The notes beneath the pieces are model-generated. The model was not told where the DNA came from and did not search any database. It saw only the letters and a program-made list of their open reading frames with translations. From Bdellovibrio sp. NC01 (GTDB lineage: Bacteria > Bdellovibrionota > Bdellovibrionia > Bdellovibrionales > Bdellovibrionaceae): 64,000 nucleotides of DNA. Within the stretch, counting starts at the first letter, position 1. Every line of letters begins with the position of its first letter. Where the stretch lies: contig NZ_CP030034.1 in the NCBI RefSeq assembly GCF_006874625.1, positions 868,001 through 932,000 of the forward strand, written 5' to 3'. Made by a program: the position numbers and the translations under genes. Shown here piece by piece: positions 44,675 through 52,866 of the stretch.

Positions 44675-44685
44675 GAGGCTTCGCC

Positions 44686-44946
44686 ATGAAATTGAAAATC
44701 AAAAAAGGCGCGACAGTACAAGTTATCACTGGCTCTGACAAAGGCAAAAAGGGCACAGTATTGGCTGTAGACGCAACTGCAATGAAGATCCTAGTTCAAG
44801 GTGTGAAAGTTGAAACACACTACGATAAAAAAGACGGTCTTTTGAAAAAAGAAGGCTTCATCGACTATTCAAATGTGAAACTAGTTGAAGCTGCTGCTAA
44901 AGAGAAAAAAACTTCTAAGAAAGCATCTAAATCTAAGTCCGCATAA
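44686..44946 (+). CDS. rplX: 50S ribosomal protein L24 (KOW-domain)
   Basis: An 86-residue protein whose first 40 residues are a KOW domain (IKKGATVQVITGSDKGKKG), followed by DATAMKILVQGVKVETHY and a Lys/Ser-rich tail. It looks like L24, though at this locus rather than in the usual spc operon, so it could be the only L24 or a paralogue. Probably co-transcribed with rpmB. Confidence 0.8.
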   Translation: MKLKIKKGATVQVITGSDKGKKGTVLAVDATAMKILVQGVKVETHYDKKDGLLKKEGFIDYSNVKLVEAAAKEKKTSKKASKSKSA

Positions 44947-45159
44947 CTAGTGCCAGCTGACGCTGGTATTAGACTAGGCAATATCTTCCTAAGATAAATG
45001 TCTAAATTTGGTCTCGAGTTAGATCTCTTCGTTTCGGTCTCTTACATAGCTGCTTAAAATCAAAGTTGGGTTTATGAGCTTTTCATAGACCCAGACTTGC
45101 AAGTACAACTTGCTTGTTTGCACCCGGCCTGAATGATTCAGGGAACAAAAGGAGCAGCT

Positions 45160-45507
45160 TTGAAAAGAGACCAATTCTCTCTAGATAAAACTAAGAAAGC
45201 ACTGATCGCGACAGCGAGCACAGTGCTTTTTTTTTCGTCCCTAGCACACGCTGAAATCGGCGACTCTTTGGTGCTTTGCAAACACAATAAGACCGTTCGT
45301 ACTTTGCGAATCGAAACAACATCTGATCAAAGATGCAAAGCGATTTACACGAAACAAGGTGTTGATCAAAACATTGGTTCTGGTCAAAATCATAACTCGT
45401 GTGAAGAGTACGTTGCTGGAGTTCGTAAAACTCTTGAAGACGCGAAATGGAATTGCCGCGAAGTTAAAGAAGCGCGCACTTCTATGGTCGCTCCAGTAAC
45501 TGAATAG
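45160..45507 (+). CDS. small secreted protein, unknown
   Basis: About 115 residues from TTG 45160, chosen because an AAAGGAG site lies six bases upstream; ATG 45133 would add nine residues. A signal peptide follows (ALIATASTVLFFSSLAHA), then a mature part with four cysteines (LCKHN, QRCKAIY, NSCEEY, WNCREV). No family recognised. The region 44947-45159 before it holds hairpins (CCAGC-TGAC-GCTGG; GGGTTTATGA / TCATAGACCC) that may end the ribosomal transcript. Confidence 0.65.
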   Translation: MKRDQFSLDKTKKALIATASTVLFFSSLAHAEIGDSLVLCKHNKTVRTLRIETTSDQRCKAIYTKQGVDQNIGSGQNHNSCEEYVAGVRKTLEDAKWNCREVKEARTSMVAPVTE

Positions 45508-45531
45508 TCGGTTATGACTTAAGGAGCTTCT

Positions 45532-46365
45532 ATGAAATCTGAGTTGGTGGTTGCAGTCGCACAAATGACTTCGATCGACGATGTCGATGCCAACTTGATG
45601 CAGATGGAAGCTCTGCTAGAAGAGATTTTCAAATCTGATTCCAAGCCCCGCTTCGTGGGCTTTCCGGAAAACTGCCTGTACATGAGAATCAAAGAAGGCG
45701 AGAAGATCGAAGGGTTTTCTTTATCTCATCGCGCCTTTGCTCGTCTGGCTGAACAAGCACAGAAATATAATACCTATCTGCATTTAGGATCAGTGCCTTT
45801 GTTTGTCGAAGGGCATTTGTACAATTCATCGATGTTGATTTCTCCAGAGGGGAAAATTACGCCGACATATCAAAAAATGCACTTGTTTGACATTCAACTT
45901 GAAGGGCAAAAAGCCATTCGCGAATCCGATGTGTTTCGTCATGGTCAGAAACCGAGTATTCTTGAAGTTGATGGCTGGCGCATTGGCGAAACGATCTGTT
46001 ATGACGTGCGTTTTGCCGAGCTGTTTTCGCAATACGCTCGCAAAGAAGTGGATATGATTTTGGTGCCCGCCGCGTTCTTGGTGAAAACTGGGGAGGCGCA
46101 CTGGGAAGTTCTTTTGCGCGCCCGTGCGATTGAGAGTCAGTCTTATTTGCTTGCCAGTGCCCAAGGCGGGACACACCAAAGTGTGCGTAGCGGTGCTCGA
46201 GAAACCTATGGTCACTCGCTTATTATTGATCCTTGGGGAGCGATTGTTGCTCATGTTGAAAAGCGCTCGGTGGGTTTTGCGATCACGACCCTTAGTCGAG
46301 AGAGAATTGACAGCGTTCGTCGTCAGATTCCAATGCGCGATCATCGTCGCCTTCCTATTGCTTAA
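45532..46365 (+). CDS. carbon-nitrogen hydrolase (Nit1/omega-amidase-like)
   Basis: A 277-residue nitrilase-superfamily amidase. The catalytic triad is intact: Glu46 (GFPENCLY), Lys115 (YQKMHLFD) and Cys156 (GETICYDVRF). The IPMRDHRRLP end is typical of the Nit1 group, whose known members hydrolyse deaminated glutathione. A GGAGC site precedes the ATG. Confidence 0.9.
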   Translation: MKSELVVAVAQMTSIDDVDANLMQMEALLEEIFKSDSKPRFVGFPENCLYMRIKEGEKIEGFSLSHRAFARLAEQAQKYNTYLHLGSVPLFVEGHLYNSSMLISPEGKITPTYQKMHLFDIQLEGQKAIRESDVFRHGQKPSILEVDGWRIGETICYDVRFAELFSQYARKEVDMILVPAAFLVKTGEAHWEVLLRARAIESQSYLLASAQGGTHQSVRSGARETYGHSLIIDPWGAIVAHVEKRSVGFAITTLSRERIDSVRRQIPMRDHRRLPIA

Positions 46366-46446
46366 ATTCTAAATTTTTTGCACTATTTCAATGACACGTT
46401 CTCAATTGGTTTTTATATTCGCACCCACTGCGAAACGGAGAAATTT

Positions 46447-46701
46447 ATGATCCGAATGACTTTGCTTGTTCTTGCCTTGTCTTGCACTTTTGGCGCGGCA
46501 GTTCACGCTGCGGAAGAAGTTCCAGCAGGCAGCCAATACGATGAAGCAAAAGAAGCTGAAATCGCTAAAGCCGCTAAGAAACGCGAATACCCAGGTGGTC
46601 GCGATGAAAGCGATCTGAAGGTGCAAAGTCAGGTGGTCACTCCAGTTCGTAAGTTAGCGCCACAGGCTGAGTTGAAAAACGAAGAGCCGGCTGAAGAGTA
46701 G
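46447..46701 (+). CDS. small secreted protein, unknown
   Basis: An 84-residue protein with a signal peptide (MIRMTLLVLALSCTFGAAVHA) and a charged mature part (YDEAKEAEIAKAAKKREYPG). ATG 46447 has a GGAG site; the frame upstream is not a signal peptide. It precedes the ETF-QO gene by 12 bases, so the two may be co-transcribed. Confidence 0.65.
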   Translation: MIRMTLLVLALSCTFGAAVHAAEEVPAGSQYDEAKEAEIAKAAKKREYPGGRDESDLKVQSQVVTPVRKLAPQAELKNEEPAEE

Positions 46702-46713
46702 TAGGAGATATAC

Positions 46714-48447
46714 ATGGTTTACGATTCACTTCCAGAAGGTGTTACACGCGAGACGATGGACGTTGACGTTCTTATCGTTGGTGGTGGTTCCGCAGGTCTT
46801 TCTTGCGCCCTTCATTTGCAAAATCAAATTCAACAACACAATGAAGACGTTGCCGCTGGTAAAAAACAGGGCGAACAAATTCCTGAGCAAATGATCGTCG
46901 TGATCGAAAAAGCTTCTGAAGTCGGCGCGCACTCGATGTCGGGCGCAGTTTTGAATCCAAAAGCTTTGCGTGAGTTGATGCCGAACTTCAAAGAAGAAGG
47001 CGCTCCTCTTGATACGGAAGTGAAGAAAGATGCAGTTTACTATCTAGGTTCTGACTACTCTTTCAAACTTCCGATCACGCCTCCGCCATTCCATAACGAA
47101 GGCAACTACATCGTTTCAATCAGCAAATTGAACCGCTGGTTGGCGACGAAGTGTGAAGAAAAAGGTATTAACATCTTCCCAGGTTTCGCAGCTGTTGAAG
47201 CTTTGTATGAAGGTGACAAAATCGTTGGTGTACGCACGGGCGATAAAGGTCGTGATAAAAACGGCAATCCAAAAGGCAACTTCGAACCGGGTTTGATCCT
47301 AAAATCAAAAGTTACTATTTTTGCAGAAGGTACTCGCGGTTCATTGTTCAAAAAAGTTTCTGAAAAATTGAACTTGCGCGCTGGCAAAAACAAAGAAGTT
47401 TTTGAAGAAGGCGTAAAAGAGATCATCCAAATGCCGCCGAACACTGTTGAGGCTGGTCAAGTGATCCACACAATGGGCTTCCCATTGTCGAAATCTATCG
47501 GTGGTACATTCATCTACACATTGCCTGGCGATAAAATCATCGTAGGTCTTGTGGCGTACTTGGATTCTGAAGATCCATTGCTAGATCCACACCGTGAATT
47601 GCAAAAATTGAAAACACATCCATTCCTTCAAAGCATGTTGAAGGGTGGTAAAGTGATCGCTTACGGTGGTAAGACATTGCCAGCGGGTGGTTACTACTCA
47701 ATGCCAAAACTATACGGTGATGGCTTCATGGTTTGCGGTGACTCTGCCAGCATGGTGGACGTTCAGAAGTTAAAAGGTATCCACTTGGCGATGAAGTCAG
47801 GTATGCAAGCTGCGGATACAATCCTTGAGGGCATCCTTAAAGGTGGCGACTTCTCTGAAGCCGTGACGAAAAACTACGATGCACGCATTCAAGCGGGCTA
47901 CGTGAAAGACGAGCTTTACAGAGTTCGTAACTTCCACCAAGCCTTGAGCAAAGGTATCGTGGCTTCTATGCCTCTATTGGCTCTTCAAGAGGCAACAGGT
48001 GGCCGTGGTCTTCAAGATCCTATGCCGATCCCTCACACTGACGCAGAGACGACTGAGAAGGTTGTCGACGTTTGGGGACCTAACGGTTTCGCTGAACAAT
48101 TGGGCGAACTTCCTAAACCAGACGGTCAGTTGTTCTTTGATAAGCTTTCAAGCGTTTACTTGACGGGTACGATGCACGATGAGGATTCTCCGAATCATCT
48201 TATCTTGAAAGATGGCGATATTTGCCGCTCAGTATGTGAGCCTAATTACAAATCGCCTTGTAATCATTTCTGCCCGGCCTCTGTATACGAAATGGTTCCG
48301 TCTACAAAAGAACCAGGCAAGAAAGACCTACAAATCAATTATACAAACTGTATTCACTGTAAGACTTGTGATATTAAGTGCCCATTCGAAAACATCGAGT
48401 GGACTGTCCCTGAAGGGGGCGGTGGACCACAATACCGAGAGGTATAA
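46714..48447 (+). CDS. electron transfer flavoprotein-ubiquinone oxidoreductase
   Basis: A 577-residue flavoprotein passing electrons from ETF (fatty acid and amino acid oxidation) to ubiquinone at the membrane. The FAD loop is LIVGGGSAGLSCALHL; the central region includes GAHSMSGAVLNP. The C-terminal 4Fe-4S cluster is in CIHCKTCDIKCPFENI, followed by PEGGGGPQY as in mitochondrial ETF-QO. Length matches the family. The AGGAG site before ATG 46714 is good. Confidence 0.95.
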   Translation: MVYDSLPEGVTRETMDVDVLIVGGGSAGLSCALHLQNQIQQHNEDVAAGKKQGEQIPEQMIVVIEKASEVGAHSMSGAVLNPKALRELMPNFKEEGAPLDTEVKKDAVYYLGSDYSFKLPITPPPFHNEGNYIVSISKLNRWLATKCEEKGINIFPGFAAVEALYEGDKIVGVRTGDKGRDKNGNPKGNFEPGLILKSKVTIFAEGTRGSLFKKVSEKLNLRAGKNKEVFEEGVKEIIQMPPNTVEAGQVIHTMGFPLSKSIGGTFIYTLPGDKIIVGLVAYLDSEDPLLDPHRELQKLKTHPFLQSMLKGGKVIAYGGKTLPAGGYYSMPKLYGDGFMVCGDSASMVDVQKLKGIHLAMKSGMQAADTILEGILKGGDFSEAVTKNYDARIQAGYVKDELYRVRNFHQALSKGIVASMPLLALQEATGGRGLQDPMPIPHTDAETTEKVVDVWGPNGFAEQLGELPKPDGQLFFDKLSSVYLTGTMHDEDSPNHLILKDGDICRSVCEPNYKSPCNHFCPASVYEMVPSTKEPGKKDLQINYTNCIHCKTCDIKCPFENIEWTVPEGGGGPQYREV

Positions 48448-48489
48448 GGAAGCCCTGCGCTTGGGATGGGGCTTCTTTCAAAATGTGCT

Positions 48490-48508
48490 ACTCCGGCGAA
48501 GCCGGAGT
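48490..48508. repeat. extragenic hairpin (ACTCCGGC-GAA-GCCGGAGT)
   Basis: A perfect 8-bp stem with a GAA loop in the gap before the rlmL-type gene. Similar hairpins occur at 43817 (CCTCCG/CGGAGG) and 52465 (TCCGA-CGAAA-TCGGA). Just before it, GAAGCCC / GGGCTTC (48450-48478) followed by TTTC may end the ETF-QO transcript. Confidence 0.6.
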
Positions 48509-48531
48509 GTAAGCCTGAAAGGAATGACCCC

Positions 48532-49656
48532 ATGCCTGAATTTTTCGCCTCTACTGCGAAAGGCCTCGTAGAACCCCTAGAACAAGAACTTAAAGACTTA
48601 GGATTAAAGACGATCGACAAAACTGTCGGTGGTGTTTACTTCGAAAGTAACTGGGAAGGTTGCTACAAAGCGAATCTGCAATCTCGTTTGGCAAGCCGTA
48701 TCTTGAAACCCGTTTTGGATTTCACGGCCTATCAACCGGAAGAGTTGTACACACAAATTCTTCGCCACGATTTCACTAAATACATTAAACCAAATCAAAC
48801 GATCTCTATCGACGTGACGATTCGTGATTCTAAAATGCGCGATCAACGTTTTGTTGCGATGAAAATCAAAGACGCTGTCGTGGATCAATTCCGCGAAAAA
48901 TTCGGCGTGCGCCCTGACGTTGATAACGAAAATCCATCTTTGCGTATTCACGTGCGTGCAGTTAAAAACCAATTCAACGTTGCAGTGGATACTTCAGGTG
49001 ATTCATTGTTCATGCGTGGTTACCGTAAAGAAACGGGTGAAGCTCCTTTGAAAGAAAACTTGGCAGCAGGTCTGTTGAAGTTGTCAGAGTGGGATGGCAA
49101 ATCACCAATCATCGACTTCATGTGTGGTTCTGGAACATTCTTGATTGAAGCGGCGATGATGGCGATGAATATCGCTCCAGGTGTACACCGTAAACGTTTT
49201 GCTTTCCAAAACTGGTTGAACTACGACAAACAAGCTTGGGAAAACCTTGTACAAGAAGCAATGGACGCTGAAAAAGAAGAGTTGGATTTTGCATTCTACG
49301 GTTTCGATATCGACAACCGCGTTTTGAAAAGTGCAAAAGACAACGCGAAAAGTGCTGGCGTTGATCAAGTGATTCAATTCAAAAAAGAATCTGTTGCGAC
49401 TGTTGAACCTCCGGTTGAAAAAGGTTTGATCGTTGTGAATCCTCCATACGGCGCGCGTATTGGTGACGAAGACAATCTTCGTGACGTTTACCGTGACCTT
49501 GGCTTCACGTTGAAACACCGCTTTAAAGGTTGGGACGCGTGGATCTTGTCTGGAAACAAAGAATTGATTGCGGATTTAAAATTAAAATCAACTCGCAAGC
49601 ACTTCGTATTCAACGGTAACATTGAATGCCGTTTCTTGAAGTATTCAATGTTCTAG
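48532..49656 (+). CDS. rlmL: THUMP-domain RNA/DNA methyltransferase (RlmL-like)
   Basis: About 374 residues from ATG 48532 (AAGGAA site; an earlier ATG frame at 48466 runs through the hairpin). A ferredoxin-like/THUMP region (about 1-160; FFASTAKGLVEPLEQELK) is followed by a Rossmann methyltransferase with FMCGSGTFLIEAAM and the N6-adenine/guanine motif VVNPPYGARIGDE near residue 304. In this family the reaction is N2-guanine methylation of 23S rRNA (RlmL part, without the RlmK half). Confidence 0.88.
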   Translation: MPEFFASTAKGLVEPLEQELKDLGLKTIDKTVGGVYFESNWEGCYKANLQSRLASRILKPVLDFTAYQPEELYTQILRHDFTKYIKPNQTISIDVTIRDSKMRDQRFVAMKIKDAVVDQFREKFGVRPDVDNENPSLRIHVRAVKNQFNVAVDTSGDSLFMRGYRKETGEAPLKENLAAGLLKLSEWDGKSPIIDFMCGSGTFLIEAAMMAMNIAPGVHRKRFAFQNWLNYDKQAWENLVQEAMDAEKEELDFAFYGFDIDNRVLKSAKDNAKSAGVDQVIQFKKESVATVEPPVEKGLIVVNPPYGARIGDEDNLRDVYRDLGFTLKHRFKGWDAWILSGNKELIADLKLKSTRKHFVFNGNIECRFLKYSMF

Positions 49657-49668
49657 TAGGGGATGATG

Positions 49669-50109
49669 ATGAAAGTGTTGATTTCTATTTTGGTGTTGTT
49701 GCCTTCGCTAGGCTTTGCGGCCGTGAAGCGCGTGACTGATTATAAATCGGTATCTTGTACTCTTTCAAAAAACGAAACCAAGCTTGAAGAGAAAAAAGAT
49801 TTAAATCTTTTGCTGCTTTCTATTGAAGATCATTTGGGCAAGTTTGCTCAAGTGGCTTTTACTGATGGCCAAACGAAATTGCAGTATCAACTGTTGATTG
49901 AAGACGATGTGACTTCAAAAACGATGGATGCATTCGTTGTTCTGCAAAATCTTAAAGTAGGTGATAAAGAGATTTCTTCTGAATTCGCTGCTAAAGATCT
50001 TCAGTGGGCGAGCATCAATGATGGTACTTACAAAGTATCTTGCACGCTCTCTGCACCTCAAGCTGTTGTTGAACAAGCTCCGAAAGTAGATTCCGCGACT
50101 CATGACTGA
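49669..50109 (+). CDS. secreted protein, unknown
   Basis: About 146 residues. Three ATGs stand in tandem (49663, 49666, 49669); the third is best spaced from the AGGGG site. A signal peptide (MKVLISILVLLPSLGFA) is followed by a beta-rich mature domain with two cysteines (VSCTLS twice, near each end), probably a disulfide. It overlaps the next gene by eight bases. No family recognised. Confidence 0.7.
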   Translation: MKVLISILVLLPSLGFAAVKRVTDYKSVSCTLSKNETKLEEKKDLNLLLLSIEDHLGKFAQVAFTDGQTKLQYQLLIEDDVTSKTMDAFVVLQNLKVGDKEISSEFAAKDLQWASINDGTYKVSCTLSAPQAVVEQAPKVDSATHD

Positions 50110-50569
50110 GTCGTGGCGCTTTCTTGTTGATGAAAATCTCTTAGGTCTGTTGCGATGGTTACGAATTCTTGGATTTGATGCCATCGCTTTTCAGGCGGTT
50201 CCCGATAGTGTTCTGATTCATGAGGCCCAAGTTCAGGGCCGCATTCTTTTAACTCAAGATCGCCAATTAGTTGCTGATTTTCCGCAAGCCATTCTTGTGG
50301 CTGCTGATGAGCCCAAAGCGCAGGCATTGGAAGTAGCCAAGCGTTTAAAGCTGCAAATCACTGCGCCATTGACCCGGTGTTTGAAATGTAATGCGGAATT
50401 AAAGGAAGTTTCGAAGGCGCATGTAAACGTGCAAGTCGCGCCTAAGACCTTAGAAATTTACGATCAATTTTTCGAATGCCCCGTGTGCCGACAAATATTC
50501 TGGAAGGGCTCTCACTTCAAAAAATTGATGAAAGAAGTTGAAGCGATTAATCAAGCTCTGTCAGGTTAA
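50102..50569 (+). CDS. Mut7-C PIN-like RNase domain protein with zinc ribbon
   Basis: A 155-residue protein. Residues 1-80 are PIN-like (FLVDENLLGLLRWLRILGFD, RILLTQDRQL) with several acidic residues that could bind metal. The C-terminal part is a zinc ribbon (CLKCNAEL and FECPVCRQIFWKGSH). This is the Mut7-C/DUF82 pattern, predicted to cut RNA. It overlaps the upstream gene by eight bases and the convergent regulator gene by 23. Confidence 0.85.
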   Translation: MTESWRFLVDENLLGLLRWLRILGFDAIAFQAVPDSVLIHEAQVQGRILLTQDRQLVADFPQAILVAADEPKAQALEVAKRLKLQITAPLTRCLKCNAELKEVSKAHVNVQVAPKTLEIYDQFFECPVCRQIFWKGSHFKKLMKEVEAINQALSG

Positions 50570-51341
50570 AGAACTGCATCGTCAGACAGTAAACCGAGTC
50601 TTTGTCTGCTTCGGATTCCATGTCATTCAAAAGCTCACGACGGAATTGGCGAATTTTTTCGACAACTTTGCGTGAGTTTTCTTTTTTAACTGGAATCATT
50701 GTCGCAGCCATTTCAAACTGATGAACGCCTGGTGCTTCGACTTTGCCACGACCGATTTTACTCAATTGATCGTAGAAGTTATGCGCAAATCTGAAGTCAG
50801 GACGGAAAGCCGCCGCACGACGCTCTTGCATCACTTCCCACTTACCATCACGCTGCTCAAGGATTTTAACTTTCTCAAGGCGTTCGACGGCTTTTTCAAC
50901 TTCATCAATAGGCAGACCGAAGTGTTTTGAAATTGCTTCGATCGAGTGAGTTGATGTTGAAAGACCCAAGTATTCAACGATAGCCAAGTGATACCAGTCA
51001 GAGATCACGGCAAATGTATCTTCACCCATTTGTGTTGTCACAGCATCGCGTGCACGCACGCGGTTTGTCGCCATTTCTTTAACGACAGGGCTGCGAGCGT
51101 GTTCACTCAAAGCGAGGTCCAAGAAGTATTCTTTTTCAGAAGGAGAAAGGCTTAACTTCTCGGCCAAGTTCACTGCGCGCGCTTGGGACAAACCCATTTT
51201 GCGATTAATGATTTCACTTAAACGAGAACAAGGGATCCCCAAATCGCGAGCAAACGCGCGCAAAGAATACGCTGGATTCTTCTTTTGACGGCGCTCAAGC
51301 TCATTGATGATAAAATTTCGATAATTAGGTCTGTGTTCCAT
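50547..51341 (-). CDS. TIGR02147-type transcriptional regulator
   Basis: A 264-residue regulator. The N terminus is a helix-turn-helix (NPAYSLRAFARDLGIPCSRL, then SEIINRKMGLSQARAVNLAE) and the remainder is the DUF4423-like domain with a second winged-helix region (SKHFGLPIDEVEKAVERLEK). The family is mainly expanded in Bdellovibrio and Fibrobacter. It is divergent from the transglycosylase-like gene; ATTGT-GA-ACAAT sits six bases before its ATG and may be an autoregulatory site. Confidence 0.82.
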   Translation of the reverse strand: MEHRPNYRNFIINELERRQKKNPAYSLRAFARDLGIPCSRLSEIINRKMGLSQARAVNLAEKLSLSPSEKEYFLDLALSEHARSPVVKEMATNRVRARDAVTTQMGEDTFAVISDWYHLAIVEYLGLSTSTHSIEAISKHFGLPIDEVEKAVERLEKVKILEQRDGKWEVMQERRAAAFRPDFRFAHNFYDQLSKIGRGKVEAPGVHQFEMAATMIPVKKENSRKVVEKIRQFRRELLNDMESEADKDSVYCLTMQFFNLTELD

Positions 51342-51540
51342 ATATTATTGTGAACAATTATTTAATCTCTCATCCTCTGTCACTGACAAAGGGCCAGAAG
51401 TGTTCCATGTGCTTCTGGGGTATGTTCCAGGAAAGTGTGTGTGGCAAAGGATTTCCGGGCGTTGGTCCAACTTTTCACGTCCGCAGCGGCTTTTTGGGAA
51501 AGGCTTACAGTAATGGTGCCGATTCCCGATAAGTATTTTG

Positions 51541-52464
51541 ATGAAACGCCTGCATTTCTTAATACTTACAGCTTTGTTAACTTGGGGGAGTTACTCTCCT
51601 GGGGTCCTTACGTTGGATACAACAGCGTACGATACTTTTGTTAAAAATATGCAGGCGACGACGGCGAACTTGGCGGCTCAACAAACGGCGGCCGCCACGG
51701 CAGCTACACAAACGGCGCAGAAACAAGCTCTGATCAAAGGTGTCGTGGGCTTGTGTCCTTTGATGTTCAACCAATCCAATTCTCAACCCATGCAGGGCAC
51801 GGAACGTAAGCTTAAGAAGACCGCGAAGGATGTTTCCGACATCGCAGTGAAGGCGCGTGAGGATGCCGGTTATATTTACGAAGATGATATCGACAAAGAT
51901 ATTTCAATGAGTGTCGGTAAAGACATGGCTGGTAAATTTGCTGAAGGTTGTGATCACTTCATGAACTCGGAAGGTAAGATGGGTTCGTGGGGATCGTTTG
52001 CATTGCAGGCGATTAAAGACAAACCCAAAGCCTTCGGTGACAACGTTCCAGATGATATTACAAAGTGGTGCCCGAATTATCCGAAGATGAATAAGTCACA
52101 ACGTAACTTATTCTGGGTATGGACGATGATGTCGATGGCTTCGTCAGAATCAAGTTGTAAACCTACGAACGATAATAAAAATGCACGCAATGGTACGGCT
52201 GTAGGGTTGTTCCAATTGGAATCGCGTGTGTGCCCTAAAGCGAATGATTTGCACGAGCCAAAAGATAATATTCAGTGCGCTGTCGATTTATTGTCAGATG
52301 AATTGGAGTCGCGTGACACTTTGATGACGCCGACATCGAAAGGTTCGACGGGGACTTACTGGGGGCCGTTACGCAGTGATGATTGGAATAAAAAACGTGG
52401 TGGCGATATCGCGGGTGCAAAAAAGACCCGCGAGTTGATGAAGCAGTATCGCTATTGTAACTAG
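51541..52464 (+). CDS. secreted lytic-transglycosylase-like protein
   Basis: About 307 residues with a signal-like start (MKRLHFLILTALLTWGSYSPG), an Ala/Thr/Gln-rich helical segment (NLAAQQTAAATAATQTAQ) and a C-terminal SLT-like fold: a candidate catalytic Glu203 in SMASSESSCKP and the GLFQLE motif at about 222-227, plus paired cysteines. Such enzymes cleave peptidoglycan. In a predator it could modify its own or the prey wall. A TTG at 51538 is also in frame; the start has a weak ribosome site. Confidence 0.72.
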   Translation: MKRLHFLILTALLTWGSYSPGVLTLDTTAYDTFVKNMQATTANLAAQQTAAATAATQTAQKQALIKGVVGLCPLMFNQSNSQPMQGTERKLKKTAKDVSDIAVKAREDAGYIYEDDIDKDISMSVGKDMAGKFAEGCDHFMNSEGKMGSWGSFALQAIKDKPKAFGDNVPDDITKWCPNYPKMNKSQRNLFWVWTMMSMASSESSCKPTNDNKNARNGTAVGLFQLESRVCPKANDLHEPKDNIQCAVDLLSDELESRDTLMTPTSKGSTGTYWGPLRSDDWNKKRGGDIAGAKKTRELMKQYRYCN

Positions 52465-52491
52465 TCCGACGAAATCGGAGTGTCAGCCAGC

Positions 52492-52857
52492 CTAGAACGG
52501 TTTATTGATCGCAAGAACCGCTGCTGTCGTACCAAGTACGATCAACAAGATGGCGATCGGCCAACCGATGTAGCCTTTTCTTTTTACCAATGAAATACCA
52601 AGAGCCATCAAGATCCAGATGATCAATTTAGCCAACGCCCAACCTGGAAGTTGCGCCATGATGCCCATTTTCGCAAGCATACCGAAACCGCCCAACAATA
52701 AAAGCAACAAGCCAATACCGTGAGTCGCGAAGCTCATGATGCGCGCTGGAGTTTTCAATTGTACGCCCGAGTAAGTCGCCACCAAAAGACCGCCGAAGCC
52801 AAAGAACAAACAGATAAGGCCGGCCATGTGGATGATTTTGTAAAATTCGAATGTCAT
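52492..52857 (-). CDS. small inner membrane protein, four segments
   Basis: A 121-residue very hydrophobic protein with four membrane segments, His in the first (YKIIHMAGLICLFFGFGG) and second (SFATHGIGLLLLLLGG), which might bind heme, though no cofactor motif is certain. It is nine bases after lpxD and should be co-transcribed with it. No family recognised with confidence. Confidence 0.7.
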   Translation of the reverse strand: MTFEFYKIIHMAGLICLFFGFGGLLVATYSGVQLKTPARIMSFATHGIGLLLLLLGGFGMLAKMGIMAQLPGWALAKLIIWILMALGISLVKRKGYIGWPIAILLIVLGTTAAVLAINKPF

Positions 52858-52866
52858 TGATGACTC

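Noticed and set aside
44947-45159. Possible riboswitch or sRNA in the gap after rplX
   Set aside because: Only simple hairpins (CCAGC/GCTGG and GGGTTTATGA/TCATAGACCC) are visible, and no known riboswitch core was recognised.
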